DNA of 64,000 bases from Pseudomonas sp. GL-B-19 (GTDB taxonomy: Bacteria > Pseudomonadota > Gammaproteobacteria > Pseudomonadales > Pseudomonadaceae), in contig NZ_JAHBDK010000036.1 in NCBI RefSeq assembly GCF_019956415.1, positions 1-64,000 on the forward strand, read 5' to 3'. Below, piece after piece: positions 54,886 through 63,535 of this stretch. Within the stretch, counting starts at the first letter, position 1, and the number at the start of each line of letters is the position of its first letter. The notes beneath the pieces are model-generated. The model saw only the letters and a program-made list of their open reading frames with translations. It did not search any database and was not told the DNA's origin. Made by a program: the position numbers and the translations under genes.

Positions 54886-56589
54886 ATGGACAATAACGCG
54901 CATACATTCAAAACCTATTGGTCAGGCCAGGTTCCGTTCATCGCTTCCTTTGCAGTGCAACAATTACGCCTATGGGTCAGCACTAATCCGTGGTTTTCCG
55001 GGCATGAGCACGGCACCTGGTTCGAGTTGCCTCGCGAAACCCTGGACAGCCTTCAAGCGGACTACCAGGTTCAATGGGGCCAACTCGGCCAAAAACTGCT
55101 GACCGGCCAACCCTTCAGCTTCGATGATCGACGCTTCTCCAGCGGCAACTGGAGCGAGCCACTGTTCGGCTCCCTCGCTGCGTTTTACCTGCTCAACGCA
55201 AGCTTTCTCCTGAAACTGCTCGACAAGCTGCTGATCGACGAAAAAAAACCGCGCCAACGCCTGCGCTATCTGGTGGAGCAAGCCATTGCCGCCAGTGCGC
55301 CAAGCAATTTCCTGGTCAGTAACCCTGATGCGCTCCAGCGTGCGGTCGAGACTCAAGGTGCCAGCCTGCTAACAGGTATGCAGCATCTGGCCAGCGACAT
55401 GAACGAAGGCAAAATGCGCCAGTGTGATAGCGGCGCCTTCAAGGTTGGCGTCGATCTGGCCAACACCCCCGGCGAAATCGTCTTTGAGAATCACCTATTC
55501 CAGCTAATTCAGTACTACCCGCAAAGCGAAACCCAGTACCGACACCCGGTATTCGTCGTACCTCCGTCGATCAACAAGTACTACATCCTTGATCTGCGCC
55601 CGGACAACTCGATGGTCCGCCACCTGCTGGAACAGGGACATCCCGTATTCCTGATGTCCTGGCGCAACTTTGACGAGGAACACGCTGGCACCACCTGGGA
55701 TGACCTGATTGAGCACGGGGTTATCGACGCCTTGCAGGTGACCCGCGATATCAGTGGCGAGCAGCGACTCAATTGCGTGGGCTTCTGCATCGGCGGCACC
55801 CTGCTGAGCACGGCGCTGGCAGTACTTGCTGCACGCGGCGACAGGGAGATCGCCAGCGTGAGCCTGTTCACCACGTTCCTTGACTACCTGGATACCGGTC
55901 CCATCGACATATTCGTCGACGAAGAACTGGTGGCCTATCGAGAGCGCACCATCGGCGGCATGAATGGTCCCATCGGTCTGTTTCGTGGTGAGGACATGGG
56001 CAATACCTTTTCCCTACTGCGCCCCAACGAGCTGTGGTGGAACTACAACGTCGACAAATACCTCAAGGGGCAGAAGCCGATCCCGCTTGATCTGCTGTTC
56101 TGGAACAACGACAGCACCAACCTTCCGGGGCCGATGTACTGCTGGTATCTGCGCCACACCTATCTGCAGAACGATTTGAAATCAGGCGAGCTGGAGTGCT
56201 GTGGGGTCAAGCTGGATTTGCGTGCAATTGACGCTCCCGCTTACATCCTCGCCACCCATGATGATCACATCGTGCCTTGGAAAAGCGCCTACGCCAGCAC
56301 CAACCTGCTCTCCGGGGCCAAGCGTTTTGTATTAGGAGCTTCAGGGCATATCGCCGGCGTCATCAATCCACCGGCCAAGCAGAAGCGCCATTACTGGACC
56401 AATAATCGGGTCACGAAAAACCCGGAGACCTGGTTCAAGAATGCTGAGCAGCAACCCGGTAGCTGGTGGAGTGATTGGTTCAACTGGCTGGAGGGACACT
56501 CCGGCGAGCGCCAACCAGCGGTTGCGCACATAGGGAATGACAAATTCCCGCCTCTGGAGCCGGCGCCTGGCAGTTATGTAAAGCAATGA
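54886..56589 (+). CDS. phaC: Class I polyhydroxybutyrate synthase
   Basis: The protein has 567 residues. The lipase-like box VGFCIGGT holds the catalytic Cys301 in place of serine, and the acid-base pair is expected in DHIVPWKSAY (Asp) and GASGHIAGVINPP (His). The N-terminal Abhydrolase/PhaC_N region (about 80-250) precedes the catalytic fold, including VVPPSINKYYILDLRPDNS and FLMSWRNFDEEH. Class I synthases polymerise short-chain (C3-C5) hydroxyacyl-CoA and need no PhaE or PhaR subunit. It differs from the class II mcl-PHA synthases typical of Pseudomonas. It is 161 bases after phaA, perhaps with its own promoter. Confidence 0.95.
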   Translation: MDNNAHTFKTYWSGQVPFIASFAVQQLRLWVSTNPWFSGHEHGTWFELPRETLDSLQADYQVQWGQLGQKLLTGQPFSFDDRRFSSGNWSEPLFGSLAAFYLLNASFLLKLLDKLLIDEKKPRQRLRYLVEQAIAASAPSNFLVSNPDALQRAVETQGASLLTGMQHLASDMNEGKMRQCDSGAFKVGVDLANTPGEIVFENHLFQLIQYYPQSETQYRHPVFVVPPSINKYYILDLRPDNSMVRHLLEQGHPVFLMSWRNFDEEHAGTTWDDLIEHGVIDALQVTRDISGEQRLNCVGFCIGGTLLSTALAVLAARGDREIASVSLFTTFLDYLDTGPIDIFVDEELVAYRERTIGGMNGPIGLFRGEDMGNTFSLLRPNELWWNYNVDKYLKGQKPIPLDLLFWNNDSTNLPGPMYCWYLRHTYLQNDLKSGELECCGVKLDLRAIDAPAYILATHDDHIVPWKSAYASTNLLSGAKRFVLGASGHIAGVINPPAKQKRHYWTNNRVTKNPETWFKNAEQQPGSWWSDWFNWLEGHSGERQPAVAHIGNDKFPPLEPAPGSYVKQ

Positions 56590-56602
56590 AAGACTGAAAT
56601 AC

Positions 56603-56628
56603 CCTGCTGCATGACTGCATGCAGCAGG
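56603..56628. terminator. Hairpin after phaC
   Basis: CCTGCTGCATG and CATGCAGCAGG pair perfectly around ACTG, 13 bases after the phaC stop. There is no U-run, so it may stabilise mRNA ends or terminate weakly. Confidence 0.5.
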
Positions 56629-56829
56629 TCTACTGCGGCTCATATGATCGGCACGCTGCAAAGTTTATCCACTATTGCTGCTGCAAAATCAGCAGTCCGC
56701 CCTGGGTCAGTTTTCAATCAGCGCCAACTTCTTATTACGTGTGACCCGCCCCACCCCTACCAATAAACAGCCGACCGGTAGGCCCAACCGACGGCACATC
56801 ATTTGTTTGGGTACAAGGAGAGACGACCC

Positions 56830-57096
56830 ATGAGCACCCCGTTCCGTATCAACGAAGCACTTTTGATTGCCGGCCACGCATTCGAACCTTTTCAATGCGT
56901 CGCCTGGGCTCCGCAAGACGGTAATGGCGAACTGAGCCTGACCGTCATCGACCAGGCCAACACTCGTATTTGTCGCAAACAGATTCCAAGCAGTGCCTAT
57001 TCCGACCCGGTGCAGCTGGAAAGCCTGCTGGAAGAGGTGCGCGCCGAGTTGAGCCAGGAGGGCTACAAGCTACAATCCTGGACAATGCCAGAGTAA
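56830..57096 (+). CDS. Conserved small protein of unknown function
   Basis: The protein has 88 residues, mixed alpha/beta and soluble, with no signal. Its recognisable pieces are FRINEALLIAGHAFEPF near the start and LLEEVRAELSQEGYKLQSW at the end. AAGGAG lies 11-16 bases before the ATG, and codon use is typical of the neighbours, so it is likely real. I do not recognise a family with confidence. It lies between the PHB genes and the amino-acid importer and shares neither's strand-specific layout clearly. Confidence 0.7.
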   Translation: MSTPFRINEALLIAGHAFEPFQCVAWAPQDGNGELSLTVIDQANTRICRKQIPSSAYSDPVQLESLLEEVRAELSQEGYKLQSWTMPE

Positions 57097-57153
57097 GCAT
57101 TCTCGCGGATCGCTACCTGTGATCCGCCTAATACTCCACTCTCAAGATGAAGA

Positions 57154-57354
57154 TCAAGGATTGATGCCAGGAAAGTCGGCGCCCTTAATCACACATTTTG
57201 TTACCGCATACCCCAGCGGGGTGTAAAAAACCTGCGTTGGTAACAGCCGCGCAGGCTGCCTCCCCCCTGCGCTCACCTGCCTGCCAAGCCCATCCCAGAG
57301 CGCTGTACGCGCTTTCTCAAACGCCCAATCGGCGAATTGGCCGGGTGATTGCAT
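57154..57354 (-). CDS. Possible small protein (uncertain)
   Basis: An open frame of 66 residues begins MQSPGQFADWAFEKART and ends GADFPGINP. It could be a small Pseudomonas protein, but it has no clear ribosome site. Its start is next to the HutC-like palindrome that probably belongs to the aot operon on the other strand, so it may be chance. Between 57097 and 57456 nothing else gene-like was seen. Confidence 0.25.
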   Translation of the reverse strand: MQSPGQFADWAFEKARTALWDGLGRQVSAGGRQPARLLPTQVFYTPLGYAVTKCVIKGADFPGINP

Positions 57355-57357
57355 ATG

Positions 57358-57371
57358 CTTGTCTGTACAAG
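57358..57371. promoter_or_regulatory. HutC-like (GntR-type) operator upstream of aotJ
   Basis: CTTGTCTGTACAAG has CTTGT and ACAAG arms. It resembles the CTTGTATATACAAG-type sites reported for HutC, the histidine-utilisation repressor. It is 86 bases before an importer gene whose family carries histidine, arginine and ornithine. Confidence 0.45.
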
Positions 57372-57456
57372 TATCTGCGTGTGCATAAGACATTTACCAC
57401 GCAGTACACGCGCTCTTGCGGCACAAGCGCTTTCGATGGTCCTTGGGAATAAAATA

Positions 57457-58239
57457 ATGAAAAAAGCATTTCTCACCCTTTCTGCATTGGCTTTGTGTGT
57501 GGCTGCCGGTTCTGCGCTGGCCAAGGAGTACAAGGAGTTGCGTTTTGGCGTCGACCCCTCTTATGCGCCGTTCGAATCCAAGGCCGCCGATGGCAGCCTG
57601 GTGGGCTTCGATATCGACTTGGGCAACGCGATCTGCGCTGAGCTGAAGGTCAAGTGCAAATGGGTCGAAAGTGACTTCGACGGCATGATTCCCGGCCTCA
57701 AGGCCAACAAGTTCGACGGCGTGATTTCTTCCATGACCGCCACGCCAGCGCGTGAGAAAGTCATCGATTTCTCGAGCGAGCTGTTCTCTGGCCCGACCGC
57801 GCTGGTATTCAAGAAAGGCGCGGCCATCGGCGCCGATCCGGCCTCCCTCAAGGGCAAGAAAGTCGGCTACGAACAAGGCACCATCCAGGAAGCCTACGCC
57901 AAGGCCGTGCTGGACAAAGCCGGGGTAGAGACCCAGGCCTACGCCAACCAGGACCAGGTGTACGCTGACCTGATCTCCGGTCGTCTCGACGCTGGGATCC
58001 AGGACATGCTGCAAGCCGAACTGGGCTTCCTGAAGTCGCCACCAGGCGCCGACTTCCAAGTCAGCGAGCCGGTCGAAAGCCCGCTACTGCCAGCCAAAAC
58101 CGCCGTGGGTCTCACCAAAGGCAACGCCGAGCTCCAGGCCTTACTGAATAAAGGTATCAAGGCGCTGCACGACAATGGCACCTACGCGGCCGTCCAGCAG
58201 AAGCACTTTGGCGATCTGAATCTCTACAGCGGCAAATAA
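57457..58239 (+). CDS. aotJ: Arginine/ornithine/histidine-type periplasmic binding protein
   Basis: The protein has 260 residues. The signal peptide is residues 1-22 (ending in ALA), and the mature protein is a family 3 solute-binding fold of the HisJ/LAO/AotJ class (LRFGVDPSYAPFESKAADGSLVGFDIDLGNAICAELK, VGYEQGTIQEAYAKAV). FDIDLG and the DLISGRLDAGIQDM region are the ligand-contact segments. The ribosome site is weak (GGGAATAAAATA). It leads the four-gene importer; close relatives bind Arg, Orn, Lys or His, and which one is not decided by sequence. Confidence 0.88.
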   Translation: MKKAFLTLSALALCVAAGSALAKEYKELRFGVDPSYAPFESKAADGSLVGFDIDLGNAICAELKVKCKWVESDFDGMIPGLKANKFDGVISSMTATPAREKVIDFSSELFSGPTALVFKKGAAIGADPASLKGKKVGYEQGTIQEAYAKAVLDKAGVETQAYANQDQVYADLISGRLDAGIQDMLQAELGFLKSPPGADFQVSEPVESPLLPAKTAVGLTKGNAELQALLNKGIKALHDNGTYAAVQQKHFGDLNLYSGK

Positions 58240-58294
58240 TGACCCTGCGCCCATTTCCGGATGGGCACTTTATTGATTGACGTAGGGCTGCTCA

Positions 58295-59023
58295 ATGCTA
58301 GAAAACCTATTGCAGATTCTTGGGCTGTCAGGCTTTAGCCTGAAGGGCTTCGGCCCGCTGTTGCTGCAAGGCTCGTGGATGACTGTCAAATTATCCTTTC
58401 TGTGCTTGCTGGTGAGCGTTGGCCTGGGCCTGATCGGCGCCAGCGCCAAGCTTTCGAAATCGGCACTGCTGCGCGTCCCTGCGCAGGCCTACACCACGCT
58501 GATTCGCGGCGTGCCGGACCTGGTGCTGATGCTGTTGATCTTCTACAGCCTGCAAACCTGGCTGACGTCGTTCACCGACTTCATGGAATGGGAATACATC
58601 GAGATCAACCCGTTCAGCGCCGGGGTCATCACCCTGGGCTTCATCTACGGGGCGTATTTCACCGAAACCTTCCGTGGCGCGATCCTCGCCGTACCGCGAG
58701 GGCAGATGGAAGCGGCTACCGCCTACGGCCTGACCCGAGCTCAGCGCTTTCGCATCGTGGTGTTCCCGCAAATGATGCGTTTTGCCCTGCCGGGCATCGG
58801 TAATAACTGGATGGTGATTCTCAAGGCCACCGCACTGGTGTCGATCATTGGCCTGGCCGATCTGGTCAAGGTGGCCCAGGACGCGGGCAAGAGCTCCTAT
58901 CAGCTGTTCTTCTTCCTGATTCTGGCCGCCTTGATCTATCTGGTGATAACCACCGTTTCGAACTACGTCTTGCGCCGGATGGAAATCTTCTACGCCGCAG
59001 GCACCCGGGAGGCCGTGCGATGA
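58295..59023 (+). CDS. aotQ: Polar amino-acid ABC transporter permease (AotQ-like)
   Basis: The protein has 242 residues with five or so membrane helices. The EAA motif is MEAATAYGLTRAQRFRIVVFPQMMRFALPG. It begins 55 bases after aotJ and overlaps aotM by 4 bases (ATGA). It is one half of the channel that pairs with AotM. Confidence 0.9.
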   Translation: MLENLLQILGLSGFSLKGFGPLLLQGSWMTVKLSFLCLLVSVGLGLIGASAKLSKSALLRVPAQAYTTLIRGVPDLVLMLLIFYSLQTWLTSFTDFMEWEYIEINPFSAGVITLGFIYGAYFTETFRGAILAVPRGQMEAATAYGLTRAQRFRIVVFPQMMRFALPGIGNNWMVILKATALVSIIGLADLVKVAQDAGKSSYQLFFFLILAALIYLVITTVSNYVLRRMEIFYAAGTREAVR

Positions 59024-59730
59024 TCGAGCTACTGCAGGAATACTGGAAACCTTTCCTGTACCAGGACGGCAATCACATCACCGGGCTGGCCATGACCCTC
59101 TGGTTGCTCAGTGCCTCGATCTTCTTCGGCTTCGTGATGTCGATCCCGCTGTCGATTGCCCGGGTCTCGACCAATGTCTGGGTGCGCTGGCCGGTGCAGT
59201 TCTACACCTATCTGTTTCGGGGTACGCCTCTCTATATTCAGCTGCTGATTTGTTACACCGGAATTTACAGCCTGGCCGCCGTGCGCGCTCAGCCAGTACT
59301 GGATGCGTTCTTTCGCGATGCGATGAACTGCACCATCCTGGCCTTCGCCCTGAACACCTGCGCCTACACCACGGAGATCTTCGCCGGGGCCATTCGCAGC
59401 ATGAACCACGGTGAAGTCGAAGCGGCCAAAGCCTACGGCCTGACCGGCTGGAAGCTGTACACCTACGTGATCATGCCGTCCGCCCTGCGTCGCTCGCTGC
59501 CTTACTACAGCAACGAAGTGATTCTGATGCTGCACTCGACCACCGTGGCCTTCACCGCGACCATCCCGGACATCCTGAAAGTCGCGCGAGACGCCAACTC
59601 GGCAACCTTCCTGACCTTCCAGTCGTTCGGCATCGCCGCGTTGATCTACCTGGCAGTCACTTTCTCTCTGGTCGGTCTGTTCCGCCTGGCCGAACGTCGT
59701 TGGTTGTCTTTCCTCGGCCCGGCTCACTAA
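59020..59730 (+). CDS. aotM: Polar amino-acid ABC transporter permease (AotM-like)
   Basis: The protein has 236 residues. The first helices are followed by LFRGTPLYIQLLICYTGIYSL, and the EAA motif is VEAAKAYGLTGWKLYTYVIMPSALRRSLP. It starts inside the end of aotQ and is 16 bases before aotP, confirming one operon. Confidence 0.9.
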   Translation: MIELLQEYWKPFLYQDGNHITGLAMTLWLLSASIFFGFVMSIPLSIARVSTNVWVRWPVQFYTYLFRGTPLYIQLLICYTGIYSLAAVRAQPVLDAFFRDAMNCTILAFALNTCAYTTEIFAGAIRSMNHGEVEAAKAYGLTGWKLYTYVIMPSALRRSLPYYSNEVILMLHSTTVAFTATIPDILKVARDANSATFLTFQSFGIAALIYLAVTFSLVGLFRLAERRWLSFLGPAH

Positions 59731-59746
59731 TTCAGGATGCTTGCTC

Positions 59747-60511
59747 ATGTACAAACTGACCGTTGAAAACCTGCACAAAAGTTACGGTAACCATGAAGTC
59801 CTCAAGGGCGTTTCGCTAAACGCCAAGACCGGCGATGTGATCAGCCTGATTGGCGCCAGTGGTTCGGGCAAGAGCACCTTTCTGCGTTGCATCAACTTCC
59901 TGGAAACGCCCAACGATGGCGCCATGAGCCTGGACAACCAGCCGATTCAAATGGTCCATGATCGCCACGGCATGCGCGTGGCCGACGCCAATGAACTGCA
60001 ACGCATCCGCACTCGCCTGGCGATGGTGTTCCAGCACTTCAACCTGTGGAGCCACATGACCGTGCTGGAAAACATCACCATGGCCCCACGCCGGGTGCTG
60101 GGCGTCAGCAAGAAGGACGCAGAGGATCGCGCCCGGCGCTACTTGGACAAGGTCGGTTTGCCGGCACGGGTCGCCGATCAGTACCCGGCGTTTCTCTCGG
60201 GTGGTCAGCAGCAACGGGTCGCCATTGCCCGTGCCCTGAGCATGGAACCGGAGATCATGCTGTTCGACGAGCCGACTTCGGCCCTGGACCCGGAACTGGT
60301 GGGCGAAGTACTCAAGGTAATCCAGGGCTTGGCCGAAGAAGGCCGCACCATGATCATGGTGACCCACGAAATGAGCTTTGCGCGCAAAGTGTCGAACCAG
60401 GTGCTATTCCTGCACCAGGGGCGGGTCGAAGAGCAGGGCGCGCCCGAGGACGTATTGGGCAACCCCAAAAGTGAGCGCCTGCAGCAGTTCCTCAGCGGCA
60501 ACCTGAAGTAA
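59747..60511 (+). CDS. aotP: Polar amino-acid ABC transporter ATPase (AotP/HisP-like)
   Basis: The protein has 254 residues. Walker A is GASGSGKSTFLR, the ABC signature is LSGGQQQRVAIARAL and Walker B is IMLFDEPTSALDPEL. The insert HDRHGMRVADANELQRIRTRL after Walker A is typical of HisP/AotP ATPases. A strong terminator follows its stop directly, so the operon ends here without the argR gene that follows aotJQMOP in P. aeruginosa. Confidence 0.92.
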   Translation: MYKLTVENLHKSYGNHEVLKGVSLNAKTGDVISLIGASGSGKSTFLRCINFLETPNDGAMSLDNQPIQMVHDRHGMRVADANELQRIRTRLAMVFQHFNLWSHMTVLENITMAPRRVLGVSKKDAEDRARRYLDKVGLPARVADQYPAFLSGGQQQRVAIARALSMEPEIMLFDEPTSALDPELVGEVLKVIQGLAEEGRTMIMVTHEMSFARKVSNQVLFLHQGRVEEQGAPEDVLGNPKSERLQQFLSGNLK

Positions 60512-60516
60512 CAAGA

Positions 60517-60552
60517 GCGCCTTTGAGCGACCGCTGGGTCGCTCAAAGGCGC
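60517..60552 (+). terminator. Hairpin terminator of the aot operon
   Basis: GCGCCTTTGAGCGACC and GGTCGCTCAAAGGCGC form a perfect 16-base stem around GCTG, 6 bases after the aotP stop. No clear T-run follows. Confidence 0.8.
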
Positions 60553-60718
60553 TGGCTCAACCCTCAAAACGCCCACGCTCTACCTGAGCAATCAGTGTTG
60601 CCAGCATCCCTGTGATGCCGTAGCCGCTGACGAGCCGAGCAAAACCCTGTTTTAGATGCGTCCAGCATGTTTTCACAACCCATCACGAAGCTAGATGCTG
60701 TTGGCAGAATTAACGGGC

Positions 60719-60749
60719 AAAAAAAACCGAAGCCTTTACCAGGCTTCGG
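60719..60749 (-). terminator. Rho-independent terminator of the MFS gene
   Basis: On the minus strand CCGAAGCC and GGCTTCGG pair around TGGTAAA and are followed by a run of eight T residues. Confidence 0.92.
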
Positions 60750-60783
60750 CTGTTGGTCTCGGTCTATTTTCGACGCTGTGATC

Positions 60784-62151
60784 TCAAGGATTCGAAGGTG
60801 CCTGGGAATTACCCGCCCCCCCTTCCAGTGGACTTTGATTGACCAACGGTTGCACCTTCGGCGAGCGCAACGTCCATAGCAGGTAAACCCCTACCAGTCC
60901 GGCTGCCGACAGCGACAACATCCCCGCCCGTGGATCGGTGAACCAGACTTCCATATTGGCCTTGAGCATTGGCGCGACGAAGCCGCCGATGTTGCCCATG
61001 GAGCCAATCAGGGCTATACCACCTGCCGCGGCGACCCCGCCGAGGTAGCCGGTCGGCAGCGTCCAGAACAGCGGTTGAACAGTCACGAAACCAGCCGCTG
61101 CAAAACAGAAAGCCAGCAGTACCGGGGCAAAGCTGTTGAGCAACGCCGAAGCAGCAATACCAAGGGCCGCCATGCCGAGCATGCACATAGCCATCTTCAG
61201 GTGCGCCCCATGTCGGTCGGCATAACGCGTCACAAAGTACATGGCGATGGCTGCACACAGCCACGGCAGCGAGATGAACATGCCAACTTCGAGGCCGACC
61301 TTGGTCCCCAGAAGCTCTGCAATCCGGGTTGGCAGATAAAAGATGACCCCGTACACACTGACCTGAACGCTGAAGTAGATCAGGATGAACTTCAGCACTC
61401 GCTTGTTGCGGACCAGGTCCAGCAGGCTGTTCGGTCCATGGGCCAGCTTGAGCTTATCTTCAGCCTTGAGTTCCTGACTCAGCGCGGCTTTCTCCTCTGC
61501 TGTAAGCCAGTTGGCATCCTGTGGCTTACTCTTGAGGTAGAACAGCGCAATGATCCCCACGACGACAGCCGCCAGGCCTTCCACCAGGAACATCCACTGC
61601 CAGTTGGTCAGGTTGAACATGCCATGCATTTCCAACAACCAACCCGACAGCGGACTGCCCAGCATCAGGGCCATTGGCAAGCCAAAATAGTAGATGCCGA
61701 TGGCCTGGCCGCGACGCTGGGCCGGAAACCAGTAGGTCAGGTACAGGATGACACCCGGGGAAAACCCGGCTTCGGCCACGCCGAGGAGAAAACGCAGTAC
61801 GTAAAACGTTGTTTCATCCCGGGTGAACATCATGGCGGCGGACACCAGCCCCCAGGTGATCATGATTCGGCTGAGCCAGACTCTCGCGCCGACCCGGTGC
61901 AACATCAGGTTGCTGGGGACTTCGAAGATCGCATAACCGATAAAGAAAATACCCGCGCCCAAGGCGAAGGCTGCATTGCTCAAGCCGATATCGGTTTGCA
62001 GTGCCGCCTTGGCGAAACCCACGTTGGAGCGATCAATCATTGCCAGGGCGAACATCAATGCCAGGAAAGGCAACAGCTTCCATCTGCATTTGGCGATGGC
62101 GCTCTCGATGGCTGCCGCGTGATCCGGTCTTTTTGTATTTTTGGTCATCAT
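60784..62151 (-). CDS. MFS transporter of the anion:cation symporter family
   Basis: The protein has 455 residues with 12 membrane helices. DRSNVGFAKAALQTDIGLSNAAFALGAGIFFIGYAIFEVPSNLML is the signature of the ACS (ExuT/GudP/NicT-like) branch, which imports organic anions such as sugar acids or aromatic acids. AAGG lies 7 bases before the first of two adjacent ATGs. It follows the fumarylacetoacetate-hydrolase-family gene by 67 bases on the same strand, so the two probably form an operon for uptake and breakdown of one acid. Confidence 0.88.
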   Translation of the reverse strand: MMTKNTKRPDHAAAIESAIAKCRWKLLPFLALMFALAMIDRSNVGFAKAALQTDIGLSNAAFALGAGIFFIGYAIFEVPSNLMLHRVGARVWLSRIMITWGLVSAAMMFTRDETTFYVLRFLLGVAEAGFSPGVILYLTYWFPAQRRGQAIGIYYFGLPMALMLGSPLSGWLLEMHGMFNLTNWQWMFLVEGLAAVVVGIIALFYLKSKPQDANWLTAEEKAALSQELKAEDKLKLAHGPNSLLDLVRNKRVLKFILIYFSVQVSVYGVIFYLPTRIAELLGTKVGLEVGMFISLPWLCAAIAMYFVTRYADRHGAHLKMAMCMLGMAALGIAASALLNSFAPVLLAFCFAAAGFVTVQPLFWTLPTGYLGGVAAAGGIALIGSMGNIGGFVAPMLKANMEVWFTDPRAGMLSLSAAGLVGVYLLWTLRSPKVQPLVNQSPLEGGAGNSQAPSNP

Positions 62152-62218
62152 TTGGGGGCCTTATTATTATTGTCCAGCGACCACTGTTTTTATCTGCCAG
62201 GAACCTCTGGCAGGTAAA

Positions 62219-63415
62219 TCAGTGGAGTGATTTACCTGCCTCAAGGCCGCGAGCAGCCAGGTTGCCCATCAATGCACGCAGGCCAAACGTCCATGGCGTG
62301 GCTTCATTGCTGTAGGTGACGCGATTGTGCAGCGTGCCCAGCAATGGGCTGCCGATGCTGACGCTATCGCCCTGCTTGTGGGTGAAACCGCTGCCCTGCT
62401 CTTCACGATCCTGTGTCGGAGCAAACAGGGTGCCCAGAAACAGCATGAAGCCATCCGGGTACTGGTGATTGCTGCCCACAGTCTGGGCTACCAGCTCCAG
62501 CGGGTCGCGACTGATCTGCTCCATCGAACTGCTGCCGCGCAGGATGAAACCATCATCACCTTCGACGATCAGGTCGACCACGCAACGGCGCACATCATCC
62601 AGAGAAAAGCCTTCGTCGAACAGGCGAATAAACGGGCCGATCACGCAAGACGCGTTGTTGTCCTTGGCCTTGCTCAACAACAAGGCACTACGGCCTTCGA
62701 AGTCGCGAAGATTAACGTCGTTACCCAGGGTTGCACCAAGTATCTGGCCACGACTGCTCACTGCCAGGACGATTTCCGGTTCAGGGTTGTTCCATTTGGA
62801 TTGAGGATGAATACCGACCTCGTTACCGCTGCCGACAGAAGCGAGGACCGGCGCCTTGGTGAAAATCTCGGCATCAGGGCCAATGCCCACTTCCAGGTAT
62901 TGTGACCACAGCCCCTGCTCGATTAATACGCCCTTTAGCCGGGCGGCTTCGGTCGAACCGGGTTTGATCGAGCGCAGGTTGTCGCCGATAGCCACCTTGA
63001 CCACGTTGCGCACGCTCTCGGCCTTGACCGCATCACCACCGGCCTGCTCTTCAATCACGCGCTCGATCATGCTGGAGGCGAATGTTACGCCGGCGGCTTT
63101 GATCACTTGCAGGTCAGCCGGCGGCAACAAGAAAGCCTTGGAGGGGTCGGCGCCCATTCCCGTATTGGCCAACAATTCGTCAACACTGCCAATGTATCGA
63201 CCCCGAGCGCTGCGAACAGCCTCGAGCGGCGACGGGCACTCAAGCAGATCGCTCAATGTCGCAAACTCCTGCGACACATCAAACACGCCATCGGCGCGCA
63301 ATACCACCGGTGACGGGCCTGCGGTCTCCCCCGGCACCCAGGCGCGACCAATCAGCGTGCCTTCCAGACCGTCGATCGGGAGGGTGTTTTTACCAGTCAA
63401 ATTCAGCTTCGGCAT
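62219..63415 (-). CDS. Fumarylacetoacetate hydrolase family protein
   Basis: The protein has 398 residues. The C-terminal catalytic fold carries the metal-binding region EVGIHPQSKWNNPEPEIVLAVSSRGQILGATLGNDVNLRDFEGRSALLLSKAKDNN, with E-x-E (PEPE) and D ligands as in FAH-family hydrolases and dehydratases. An N-terminal extension of about 90 residues is longer than in 2-keto-acid hydratases. It likely handles a 2-keto-3-deoxy acid or similar intermediate. The ATG at 63415 is used; the frame could extend 12 residues to a TTG. It is divergent from a LysR gene. Confidence 0.88.
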   Translation of the reverse strand: MPKLNLTGKNTLPIDGLEGTLIGRAWVPGETAGPSPVVLRADGVFDVSQEFATLSDLLECPSPLEAVRSARGRYIGSVDELLANTGMGADPSKAFLLPPADLQVIKAAGVTFASSMIERVIEEQAGGDAVKAESVRNVVKVAIGDNLRSIKPGSTEAARLKGVLIEQGLWSQYLEVGIGPDAEIFTKAPVLASVGSGNEVGIHPQSKWNNPEPEIVLAVSSRGQILGATLGNDVNLRDFEGRSALLLSKAKDNNASCVIGPFIRLFDEGFSLDDVRRCVVDLIVEGDDGFILRGSSSMEQISRDPLELVAQTVGSNHQYPDGFMLFLGTLFAPTQDREEQGSGFTHKQGDSVSIGSPLLGTLHNRVTYSNEATPWTFGLRALMGNLAARGLEAGKSLH

Positions 63416-63535
63416 ATGCAGATCCAGGTCAATTCGGTAACGACCGGGCAAAATTAGTGGACTGGATCGATAAATCCCAATGACATATTTTCAGCATTTG
63501 ATATCGTTTCGTTATCAATCAGATTTGAGCGACTT

